Below are positions 1 through 7,046 of a stretch of DNA of 62,892 nt, in pieces. Origin of the DNA: HGM13233 sp964478515 (GTDB taxonomy: Bacteria; Bacillota; Clostridia; Oscillospirales; Ruminococcaceae); assembly GCA_964478515.1 (NCBI GenBank), contig CAYZIL010000010.1, positions 1 through 62,892 on the forward strand. Reading direction: 5' to 3'. Both the position numbers and the translations under genes were made by a program. Within the stretch, counting starts at the first letter, position 1; the number at the start of each line of letters is the position of its first letter. Below the pieces are notes generated by a model. That model saw only the letters and a program-made list of their open reading frames with translations, was not told where the DNA came from and did not search any database.

Positions 1-78
1 CAGTTAAAAATTGACGATCCGGGGAAGGGTATTATTTATATTCAAAATATTAATAAGGTCTATGGAATATATAAATAG
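1..78 (+). CDS. C-terminal fragment of an unidentified protein (runs off the window start)
   Basis: Frame 1 is open from the first base to a TAG at 76-78 and encodes 25 residues ending in NINKVYGIYK. Base composition is AT-rich, unlike the chromosome after about 850. A strong terminator hairpin follows 28 bases later, which supports this being the true 3' end of a gene. I do not recognise the family from so short a piece. Its position beside a serine recombinase fragment suggests it belongs to a mobile element, but that is inference. Confidence 0.5.
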   Translation, partial: QLKIDDPGKGIIYIQNINKVYGIYK

Positions 79-105
79 ATAAGCGTAGTGAACTTTTTGA
101 TTTAC

Positions 106-157
106 AAAATAACCGACAGCAACTGAGTGAATTGAGTGATGGCTGTCGGTTATTTTT
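106..157. terminator. Bidirectional intrinsic terminator
   Basis: The arms AAAATAACCGACAGC (106-120) and GCTGTCGGTTATTTT (142-156) pair almost perfectly around a 21-base loop. The stem ends in an A-rich/T-rich base on both sides, so it can terminate the rightward gene ending at 78 and the leftward recombinase fragment ending at 203. Confidence 0.8.
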
Positions 158-202
158 ATTCAATAATACTACCCTGGCTTGCCGTAAATGTTCTACCATT
201 CT

Positions 203-610
203 TTATGAAAATATTTCGTTCATGATGTTACGAAAAGGAGTAAAATCATCATCATCCCTAGCACTGTCTACACCATCATTTACTGCAATCAGACGTACTC
301 CTAATTTTCTGAAGGTTTCCATGTACATTCCTACCTTCAGATAATCACGTCCTAATCGGCTCATATCTTTTATCACAACTGCCGATATATTTCCATTCTC
401 AATCTCTTCAATCATTGCTTGAAAGCCTGGTCTGTCGAAACGTGTTCCAGAGATACCATCATCCGTAAAGTGTTTTGTATTTGACAACATGTTCCGCTCC
501 GCATATTCCTCAAGTAATATCTTTTGATTGGAAATACTGTTGCTCTCGCCCATCAGTTCATCATCATGGCTAAGACGCTCATATAAAGCTGTGTATTTAA
601 TTTGACTCAT
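203..610 (-). pseudogene. Truncated large serine recombinase (resolvase N-terminal catalytic domain only)
   Basis: The 135 codons give the N-terminal catalytic domain of the serine recombinase family that excises and integrates Clostridial elements. The nucleophile serine lies in YERLS (residue about 14), followed by DDGISGTRFDRPGF and the KDMSRLGRD block with its conserved arginines. The reading frame stops at TAA after NEIFS, where intact relatives (usually more than 500 residues) continue with a zinc-ribbon and coiled-coil DNA-binding part. No such part follows in any frame before the terminator at 106-157. The start is supported by AGGAGG about 9 bases upstream of the ATG at 610. With only the catalytic domain left it is very probably inactive, and it marks the relic of an integrated element. 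Confidence 0.8.
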
Positions 611-775
611 TATCGCTCATCCTCCTTCCGTCTGTTTTAGTAAGCAAAAAGAGCCGACTTAAACGTAGGTCTAAGTGACTCTTGATAAAGAAGTCTTTTA
701 TATTCTGCAACACCGCGGCACTGTCGGTGCGTGGCTGTAAGTGCAGCGCGTACGTAAGGCCCATAATACAATATT

Positions 776-804
776 TTGACACTGTCCCGGCAAGTTGTTA
801 TACT
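776..804 (+). promoter_or_regulatory. Promoter for rqcH
   Basis: A consensus sigma-A promoter: TTGACA at 776-781, a 17-base spacer and TATACT at 799-804. The predicted transcript would start near 811, about 60 bases before the rqcH ATG at 872. It sits at the AT-rich/GC-rich boundary, so it may have come with the mobile element. Confidence 0.7.
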
Positions 805-823
805 CAATAGTATCAAAACAACT
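793..823. promoter_or_regulatory. Inverted repeat overlapping the rqcH -10 region (candidate operator or recombination site)
   Basis: AGTTGTT-ATACT (793-804) is mirrored by AGTAT-caa-AACAACT (809-823) around the loop CAAT. The left arm contains the -10 element, so a bound protein would block the promoter. No regulator in the window is obviously linked to it, and it could equally be a recombinase site at the element edge. Confidence 0.4.
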
Positions 824-871
824 GGTTATACCATATGTAAATAAACCGAAAAAAAATACGGAGAGAATACC

Positions 872-2623
872 ATGGCGCTCGATGCGGCGATGTTGGCGGT
901 GCTGGCGCGCGAACTTGACGGCAAGCTCGCAAACACGAGAATAGACAAAATTTATATGCCGTCGCGGGACGAGGCGCTGCTCTCACTGCGCACGCGCGAC
1001 AATAAGACATTTAAACTGCTGTTGTCGGCGCGCCCGGGCGGCGCGCGCGTGCATTTGACAAACGAGGAATTTGACTTTCCGGCGACGCCGCCGGGGTTCT
1101 GTATGCTGCTCAGAAAGTATATCGGCCACGCGCGGCTCAATAGTGTTGAGGCCGTGCGCGGCGAGCGGGTGTTGCTGCTGCACTTCAGTGCCCTCGCCGA
1201 GACCGGGGAACTGCTCGACATAGTGCTCAGCGCCGAAATGATGGGGCGCTACAGCAATTTGGTGCTTGTAAACGGCAAGCGGGTGGTTGACGCACTCAAG
1301 CGCATAGACCCGTCGCAGTCGCAGCTGCGCGTACTGCTGCCGGGAGTGGAGTTTACGCTGCCGCCGCCGCAGGACAAGCTGAGCTTTGTCTACAGCGAGC
1401 CGGCAACTGCAATTGCGGCGGCGCGGCAGCGCGGCGGCGAAATTGCGGCGGCGCTGCTCGCGGCGCTGAGCGGCATAGGTCCGGTTGTCTGTCGGGAAAT
1501 TGTTTTCGACAGCGGCCTGTCGGGAGATATAGACGAGCTTGACGACGCCCAACTGCTCCGCTTGAGCAAGTCGCTCGCGGCGGTGCAGCAAGCGGTGCAG
1601 ACGTCGCCGGCCGAACTGTGTTGCGTGCTTGACGGTGAGCGGGTCGCCGAATTCTCGTTTATCCCCCTGCGCCAATACGGCGAGGAGAATTTGAGATATT
1701 TCGACAGCGCCTCGCAGCTGCTCGATTTTTGTTTTGCCGAGCGCGAGCAGGCGGCACGGCGGCAGACCCGCTCGGACAATCTCACAAGGCAGGTCGCAAA
1801 GCTGCAGCAGCGTGCGCGCCGCAAGCACGAGACGCGCCTGGCGGAGCGCGAGCGCAGCGAAAAAGCGGACGAGAAACGCCTTTTTGGCGAGCTTTTGACC
1901 GCGAATTTGCACCTGGTGCAAAAGGGCGCTGCGAGCGTGGAAGTGCTCAATTACTACACCGGCGAGCCGGTAACTATACCGCTTGACAAAAAACTCGCTG
2001 CCAACGCCAACGCCCAAAAATACTTTAAAGAATACAAAAAAGCGGTGACGGCGCAGCGAATGCTCGGCAAGCTGTTGGAAAGCGACCGGCTGGAAATTGA
2101 ATATCTCGACTCGGTCGCCTATTCGCTGACGCGCGCGTCTTCTGACGACGATTTCAGCCAGATTCGCGCCGAGTTGAAAAGTGCCGGATATCTGCGCAAC
2201 CGCCACGTCGACCCAAAACAAAAACTTAAGAAGAACGACACTTTTCTGCGCTACCATACCGCCGACGGGTTCGAGATTTTGGCGGGAAGGAACAACTTGC
2301 AAAACGAGCGGCTGAGCTTGAAAACCGCCGCCAAGCACGACGTATGGTTCCACATAAAAAACGGCGCTGGCAGTCACGTCGTGCTGATTTGCGACGCACG
2401 GCAGCCCAGTGACGCGGCAATGACCGACGCGGCAATGATAGCGGCGTTCAACAGCGAGTTCGTCAACGGGCAGCAGGCCGCCGTCGACTACACAGAAATC
2501 AAAAATGTCAAAAAAATGCCCGACGGCCGGGCGGGTATGGTCGTCTATCGCGACTACCACACCGCGTATGTGACGCCAAACAGAGAATATGTGGAGAGCC
2601 TGGCGGATAAAAAGAAACGCTGA
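872..2623 (+). CDS. rqcH: RqcH/NFACT-family ribosome quality control protein
   Basis: 583 residues with the full NFACT layout: an N-terminal FbpA-type NFACT-N domain (about 1-200), HhH and coiled-coil segments (about 200-430, with a highly charged RQTRSDNLTRQVAKLQQRAR helix), and a C-terminal NFACT-R domain (about 450-570) with LAGRNNLQNERLSLKTA and DVWFHIKNGAGSHVV. Family members bind stalled 50S-peptidyl-tRNA complexes and recruit tRNA-Ala to add C-terminal alanine tails as degradation tags. Many are annotated as fibronectin-binding protein A. The motif block reads AEMMGRYSNLVLVNG. At the position matching the Asp-Arg pair of Bacillus subtilis RqcH (D97-R98) this protein has E98-R99. The start ATG follows GGAGAG with good spacing. 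A GNAT gene follows after 17 bases and is probably co-transcribed. Confidence 0.9.
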   Translation: MALDAAMLAVLARELDGKLANTRIDKIYMPSRDEALLSLRTRDNKTFKLLLSARPGGARVHLTNEEFDFPATPPGFCMLLRKYIGHARLNSVEAVRGERVLLLHFSALAETGELLDIVLSAEMMGRYSNLVLVNGKRVVDALKRIDPSQSQLRVLLPGVEFTLPPPQDKLSFVYSEPATAIAAARQRGGEIAAALLAALSGIGPVVCREIVFDSGLSGDIDELDDAQLLRLSKSLAAVQQAVQTSPAELCCVLDGERVAEFSFIPLRQYGEENLRYFDSASQLLDFCFAEREQAARRQTRSDNLTRQVAKLQQRARRKHETRLAERERSEKADEKRLFGELLTANLHLVQKGAASVEVLNYYTGEPVTIPLDKKLAANANAQKYFKEYKKAVTAQRMLGKLLESDRLEIEYLDSVAYSLTRASSDDDFSQIRAELKSAGYLRNRHVDPKQKLKKNDTFLRYHTADGFEILAGRNNLQNERLSLKTAAKHDVWFHIKNGAGSHVVLICDARQPSDAAMTDAAMIAAFNSEFVNGQQAAVDYTEIKNVKKMPDGRAGMVVYRDYHTAYVTPNREYVESLADKKKR

Positions 2624-2640
2624 GCTTACGAAGGAGAATA

Positions 2641-3186
2641 ATGCAAGCTGAAGCAAAAACCGTATTGCTGCGCGACGCTCGGGAGTATGTGCTGCGCACA
2701 CCCGAGGTCGGCGACGCGGCACAGATGTTGGATTTTGTGCGTGTGTGCGCGGCACAAACAGAATATATTTTACTATATGCTGACGAATGCCCGGCAACTG
2801 TCAGCGAGGAAGAAGCATTTGTAGAGTCAGCGCGAATTTCACCGCACGCGCTGATGTTGGCTTGCTTTGACGGCGCTCGGGTAATAGCGAACAGCCAGAT
2901 AGTTTTTTCGCCGCTGCGAAAGACCAAGCACCGCGCTCAAGTTGCGGTGGCGGTGCGGCAGTGCTGTTGGGGCATAGGCGCGGCAAGCGCAATGTTTGCC
3001 GTGCTGTTTGAGACGGCCCGGCGCCGCGGTGCGGAAAAAATTGAGCTGGGATATATACAGGGCAATGAGCGGGCGCGCCGCTTTTACGAAAAAGAGGGCT
3101 TTGCCGCGGTCGGCGAGCGCCCCGACGCGTTCAGGCTCAGTGACGGCAGCGCGCGCGCCGAAATATTTATGTGTAAAACTCTGTAA
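2641..3186 (+). CDS. GNAT family N-acetyltransferase
   Basis: 181 residues with a GNAT fold: an N-terminal LRTPEVGDAAQMLDFVR block, a central beta-strand pair around FDGARVIANSQIVF, and the C-terminal motif GNERARRFYEKEGF that is typical of the family. The acetyl-CoA pyrophosphate loop, usually Q/RxxGxG/A, reads RQCCWGIGAA (about 106-115) and is recognisable. The substrate cannot be told from sequence. AGGAG lies 5-6 bases before the ATG. The gene is 17 bases after rqcH and presumably shares its transcript. Confidence 0.85.
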   Translation: MQAEAKTVLLRDAREYVLRTPEVGDAAQMLDFVRVCAAQTEYILLYADECPATVSEEEAFVESARISPHALMLACFDGARVIANSQIVFSPLRKTKHRAQVAVAVRQCCWGIGAASAMFAVLFETARRRGAEKIELGYIQGNERARRFYEKEGFAAVGERPDAFRLSDGSARAEIFMCKTL

Positions 3187-3661
3187 CGCCGCAAAACATT
3201 CTGACACCGCGGACAAAGTGCGCAGCAATACAGCAGCGGCGTTTTGCCCGAGGAAAATTCGGATGGATAATCTGCGGAATTTGCGTACGGAATAGCTCGG
3301 CGGCCGACATTGACGCGCTGGCGCCTGTTGCAAAACTGCGGCACAGGCAGCCGCGTGTGAGGCTTTGCGAAAATAAGCACCCAAGCGCAAAGATTTTGCG
3401 GACCAGCACGCCGGTATATTCAACCTAAAATTACCGGGTTTATGTTCACAAATACTGCTTTGAGATTGTCTGCACGGCGAAGGAAAAAAACCTGCCGTGC
3501 GGCTGCTGCATTTTGGAAAAGAGAATGTTCCAAAACAGCGCCGAAGTTCGGATAAAAACAGAATCAAAGGCGCCGCCGATTTTAGTCGGCGGCGCCTTGC
3601 TTTTGTCACACATTTTTTTGTGAGCGGCGTTTGGCAATTTTCACGGCGCCCAACACATTTC
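3187..3661. other. Non-coding interval between convergent genes, with a terminator hairpin
   Basis: No reading frame here has a ribosome binding site or a recognisable product. The one clear element is a perfect 11-bp hairpin, GGCGCCGCCGA / TCGGCGGCGCC (3569-3596). It is followed by TTGCTTTTGT rightward and by T-rich sequence leftward, so it probably terminates both the rightward GNAT unit and the leftward operon that ends at 3662. The rest shows nothing I can name. Confidence 0.6.
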
Positions 3662-5190
3662 TCAGCGGTTGTTATTGTCGCTGCTGCCGAAAGGATTAAA
3701 CGGTCGCGGCGGCTCGTTTTGCTGCTGCGGTGTTTGTGGCGGCAATTGGTTTTGAGGACGGCGCGCTTGTTGTGCCTGTGTTTGTATCTGCAGCGCGCGT
3801 GCTTGCGCCTGACGCGCCTGGTCAATTGCCTGAGCTGGCGTCGGCATAGCCGGAGCGTTGCTTTGCGCCGGTTGCGGCTGCGGCTGAGGAGTTCGGGTTT
3901 GCAGCTGTTGTGCCTGAGCGGCCAGCGCGGCAAAAGCGGCGTCGGTCGGGGCGCTGTTTTGCTGCGGCTGAGGAGTTCGGGTTTGCAGCTGCTGCGCCTG
4001 AGCGGCCAGCGCGGCAAAAGCTGCGTCGGCCGGGGCGCTGCTTTGCGTCGGTTGCGGCTGCGGCTGCGCCTGCTGGGCTCCTGCTTGCAGCTGCTGTGCC
4101 TGAGCGGCCAGCGCGGCAAAAACGTCGGGAACCGGGGCGCTGTTTTGTGCCGGTTGCGGCTGTATTTGTGCTTGCTGGGCTCCGGTTTGCAGCTGCTGTG
4201 CCTGAGCGGCCAGCTCGGCAAAAACGTCGGGAGCTGGAGCGCTGTTTTGCGTCGGTTGCGGCTGCGGCTGCGCATGCTGAGTTCCCGCTTGCAGCTGCTG
4301 CGCCTGAGCGGCCAGCGCGGCAAAAACGTCGGGAGCAGGAGCACTGCTTTGTGCCGGTTGCGGCTGCGCCTGCTGAGTTTCCGCTTGCAGCTGCTGCGCC
4401 TGAGCGGCCAGCGCGGCAAAAACGTCGGGAGCAGGNNNNNNNNNNNNNNNNNNNNNNNNNNNNNNNNNNNNNNNNNNNNNNNNNNNNNNNNNNNNNNNNN
4501 NNNNNNNNNNNNNNNNNNNNNNNNNNNNNNNNNNNCCGGTTGCGGCTGCGGAGTCTCGACTTGCAACGGCAAAGACTGAGTTGGCATTTGTACAACCGGA
4601 GCGACCTGTGCGGCGTTAGGATTTGTGTCGTCAAGAATAGGCTGTGCGTTGTTTTCGGGCGGCACAAAGCCAAGTAGCTGGCGGAAATTCTCACCTCCGG
4701 CGTCTGACTGGGCCGGAGCGTTCAAAACGCCTTCACCTGCAGCGGCGGCAGTTATGGGCTGCTGCGGCGGCAGCATACCGCCGTCTGGGGGAGAAACCGG
4801 GACGGCGTCTTCGCCGGCAGTCTCGCTGTCGGGTAAGGTTGCGTCATTTGCAGCGGGGTATTGAGCGTCCTCGGCAACATCCTCGTTTTCGTTCTCGCCG
4901 GGCGTCGGCTCTGTCGGTAAGGGCAAATTGTAGTAGACGCAGTACTCATAGTCCATATCGCGAATGTATTTATATAGCACCAGTCCGACAGCGAGCGCAA
5001 ATAAAACGCACAGAGTCTGGATAATTATTTTTACCCAGAGCGCCAGATAGGCGACGCGGAAAAAATAATAGAAAATATACCCCGCGAAGCCGACAGCAAA
5101 AAACGCGCCGACTGACGAGATTGCCATGCGGGTTATTCTGTAGCGCAGCCGGTGTGCCGGCTCGCCGGGTTTTGCGTGAAGAAAGTTCAT
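3662..5190 (-). CDS. Membrane-anchored Ala/Gln/Pro-rich tandem repeat protein, interrupted by an assembly gap
   Basis: The N-terminal part (start ATG 5190-5188) has a short basic segment, two hydrophobic helices (about residues 24-44 and 50-74), and then an acidic, proline-rich extracellular or cytoplasmic linker. After about residue 218 the frame enters the 100-N gap. Beyond the gap the C-terminal part lies in another frame and reads as repeats of the type FAALAAQAQQLQ followed by Q/P-rich linkers. It ends in FNPFGSSDNNNR and TGA at 3662. The frame change is expected from a placeholder gap of 100 N and does not mean a real frameshift. Repeat units are 28-34 residues. The gene is last in the tmcAL-fhs-tsaE-tsaB-upp operon, 52 bases after upp. 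No family is recognised. The composition suggests a low-complexity surface or scaffold role, which is inference. Confidence 0.7.
3901..4435. repeat. Coding tandem repeat array, at least six units, periods 84-102 bp
   Basis: The conserved core GCAGCTGCTG(C/T)GCCTGAGCGGCCAG starts at 3901, 3985, 4087, 4189, 4291 and 4387. Spacings are 84, 102, 102, 102 and 96 bp, all multiples of three, so repeat gain or loss keeps the frame. On the minus strand the units encode LAAQAQQLQ-type blocks separated by Q/P linkers. The array runs into the N gap, so the true copy number is higher and unknown. Confidence 0.9.
4436..4535. other. Assembly gap of 100 N
   Basis: Exactly 100 unknown bases, the usual placeholder for a gap of unknown length. 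It falls inside the tandem repeat array, where short-read assembly commonly fails. The flanking coding frames differ, consistent with the true gap not being 100 bases. Confidence 0.99.
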
Positions 5191-5242
5191 TCAAACCTCG
5201 AAACCGGCGGGCGCAAGACGCCCGCCGGTATAAAAATACAAC

Positions 5243-5875
5243 TTATTTCGTGCCGAAAATGCGGTCGCCGGCGTCGCCGAGACCGGGAACTATATAACTG
5301 GCCTCGTTAAGCTTCTCATCCTCGGCGGCACAGTAGATATTGACGTCGGGGTGCGCCTTGCGCAGCGCCGCAATACCTTCCGGCGCGGCGATAATGCAGA
5401 CGAATTTTATGCTTTTGGGCTCGTGTTTTTTAATTTGAGAAATAGCGTCGATAGCGCTGCCGCCGGTGGCAAGCATGGGGTCAAGAACTATAACTTCCCG
5501 CTCGCCGATGTCGGAGGGCAGTTTGCAGTAATATTCGACCGGCTTTAGTGTTTCGGGGTCGCGGTAAAGGCCTATATGGCCTATCTTTGCGTTGGGGACC
5601 ATGCGGGTCATGCCGTCGACCATACCAAGACCGGCGCGCAAAATGGGCACAAACGAGAGCTTGCGTCCAGAAATGACTTTGCAGTGGGCAACGCCGCAGG
5701 GCGTCGTCACGTCGGTGTCTTCCAGCGGCAAATCGCGTGTCGCCTCGTAGCACATCAGCATGGCGATTTCGGTGACCAGTTCTTTAAACTCCTTAGTACC
5801 GGTAGAGACGTCGCGCAAATGGGCGAGTTTGTGTTGTATTAGCGGGTGGTTGGCGATGAAGGGTTCGTTCGACAT
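5243..5875 (-). CDS. upp: Uracil phosphoribosyltransferase
   Basis: 210 residues, the normal family length. It converts uracil plus PRPP to UMP in pyrimidine salvage. The PRPP-binding loop VIVLDPMLATGGSA and the upstream block VPILRAGLGMVDGM are both intact, as is the C-terminal GLGDAGDRIFGT that contacts uracil. AAAGGAG lies at good distance from the ATG at 5875. It follows tsaB by 11 bases in a leftward operon with tsaE and fhs, so expression is probably tied to these housekeeping genes rather than to a pyrimidine regulator. No PyrR-type leader hairpin is visible. Confidence 0.95.
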   Translation of the reverse strand: MSNEPFIANHPLIQHKLAHLRDVSTGTKEFKELVTEIAMLMCYEATRDLPLEDTDVTTPCGVAHCKVISGRKLSFVPILRAGLGMVDGMTRMVPNAKIGHIGLYRDPETLKPVEYYCKLPSDIGEREVIVLDPMLATGGSAIDAISQIKKHEPKSIKFVCIIAAPEGIAALRKAHPDVNIYCAAEDEKLNEASYIVPGLGDAGDRIFGTK

Positions 5876-5886
5876 GACATACTCCT

Positions 5887-6591
5887 TTACTTTTTAACGC
5901 TGTTTTGCTTTTGCAGAAGTTGACGTTCCGCCTGGGGCAGCTGCAAATAGCGGGGGGTCAGCAGCCCGCACTCGCAATATTCGCCGCGGCGAAACATGTC
6001 CATTGCTGCTTGTGCAGCATATTCGGCGCGCGGCAATCGGTTTGCGGCGCAGGCTAAACGGCAGGGCCGCTTGTCCTTTAGGTCATTATAGCACATCAGC
6101 GCGGCGTCACCAACAAAAATGATCGGTTCGGTGATATTTTCGAGCAGCGCCGGCAGTTCGGCGAGCGGCACCGCAGTGTCGTCTTTGAGCAGCGCCTGTG
6201 TCGCGCCGCAGCGCCAGACGGCGGCATAGACTCTGCCGGCGCGGGCGTCGCTTACACATACGGCACAGCCGGCAAAATCCCGACAGGCGCTCGCCATTGC
6301 CAACGAGGTTGGCACCGCAGCGCAGGGAGTGTTGTTTTCAAAGGCAAAGCCCTTTATCGTCGCCATGCCTATGCGCAGACCGGTAAAAGAGCCGGGGCCG
6401 GAGGTGGCGGCAAAAAGGTCGACGTCGCGCGGTGTTAGACCCGCGCTGGCAAAAACTCGCTCGCACAGCGGCAAGAGAGTTTGCGAATGTGTAAGTCCAA
6501 CGTCAAGGTAAGCGGAGGCTACCGGGCGCTCGTCTTCAAGTATTGCGGCGCTGCAAGCGGCGCCGCTGCTGTCAAGAGCAAAAATATACAT
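5887..6591 (-). CDS. tsaB: tRNA threonylcarbamoyladenosine biosynthesis protein TsaB
   Basis: 234 residues from the ATG at 6591. This is the ASKHA-fold partner of TsaD in the TsaBDE complex that installs t6A37 on ANN-decoding tRNAs. It starts MYIFALDSSGAACSAAI, followed by the family block LFAATSGPGSFTGLRIG (about residues 68-84) and CVSDARAGRVYAAV. A TTG 36 bases upstream would overlap tsaE, but its AAAGGA sits too close to be used, so I prefer the ATG. tsaE lies directly upstream, a very common pairing, and tsaD and tsaC are outside the window. Confidence 0.92.
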   Translation of the reverse strand: MYIFALDSSGAACSAAILEDERPVASAYLDVGLTHSQTLLPLCERVFASAGLTPRDVDLFAATSGPGSFTGLRIGMATIKGFAFENNTPCAAVPTSLAMASACRDFAGCAVCVSDARAGRVYAAVWRCGATQALLKDDTAVPLAELPALLENITEPIIFVGDAALMCYNDLKDKRPCRLACAANRLPRAEYAAQAAMDMFRRGEYCECGLLTPRYLQLPQAERQLLQKQNSVKK

Positions 6592-6610
6592 CGCATGGCT
6601 GCCGGGCGTC

Positions 6611-7045
6611 TCAGTGCGCGCCGGCAATTCCTTTCGGTGAAGTTATTGTTATTTTGCGAGCGTCGTCGCCGCTGCGCTCTATAGCCACGCACCAGCACTC
6701 GCCCAAAGCGCCGTCAATGAGCTCGGGCCACTCGACCAGAGTGATGCAGCTGCCGCCGCAGTAGTCGTAAAAGCCGGTATTATAAAGCTCGCCCTCGTTA
6801 AGGCGATAGACGTCAAAATGGGCTACCGGCGGGGTGGTGTCGTAGAGATTCAGAATTGTAAAAGTGGGACTGGTAACCTCGCCTTGCCAGCCCAGCGCCC
6901 GCAAAATTCCGCGTGCAAAGGCGGTCTTGCCGGCGCCCAGCTCGCCGCGCAGCGCCACAACGTCGCCGCTGTGCAGGTTCGCGGCGAAGCTTTCGCCCAG
7001 TTGTTCGGTCTGCGGCTCGCTGCCGCTGGTAAAAACCTCGCTCAT
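6611..7045 (-). CDS. tsaE: tRNA threonylcarbamoyladenosine biosynthesis ATPase TsaE
   Basis: 144 residues. It is the P-loop ATPase that resets the TsaB-TsaD complex during t6A synthesis. Walker A is GELGAGKT (residues 34-41), followed by the family signature SPTFTILNLY and the DVYRL block with its conserved Asp and Arg, then the EWPE motif. The ATG at 7045 lies one base after the fhs stop, and the gene is followed by tsaB after 19 bases, so all three are in one transcript. Confidence 0.95.
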   Translation of the reverse strand: MSEVFTSGSEPQTEQLGESFAANLHSGDVVALRGELGAGKTAFARGILRALGWQGEVTSPTFTILNLYDTTPPVAHFDVYRLNEGELYNTGFYDYCGGSCITLVEWPELIDGALGECWCVAIERSGDDARKITITSPKGIAGAH

Positions 7046-7046
7046 A

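Noticed and set aside
597..782. Leftward 61-codon frame upstream of the recombinase
   Set aside because: It overlaps the recombinase start and contains its ribosome binding site. It has no site of its own and no recognisable domain, so it is more likely a leader than a gene.
983..2797. Very long leftward open frame (about 600 codons) opposite rqcH
   Set aside because: It is antisense to a well-defined NFACT protein and is Arg/Val/His-rich, as GC-rich antisense frames are. No domain is seen.
3901..4435. CRISPR-like direct repeats
   Set aside because: The repeats are coding, of varying length, with related rather than unique spacers and no cas genes.
4436..4535. True frameshift in the repeat protein
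   Set aside because: The shift equals the arbitrary length of the 100-N placeholder and cannot be taken as real.
3497..4579. Rightward Leu/Arg-rich frames across the tandem repeats
   Set aside because: These are shadow frames of the leftward repeat protein; they have no ribosome site and break at the gap.
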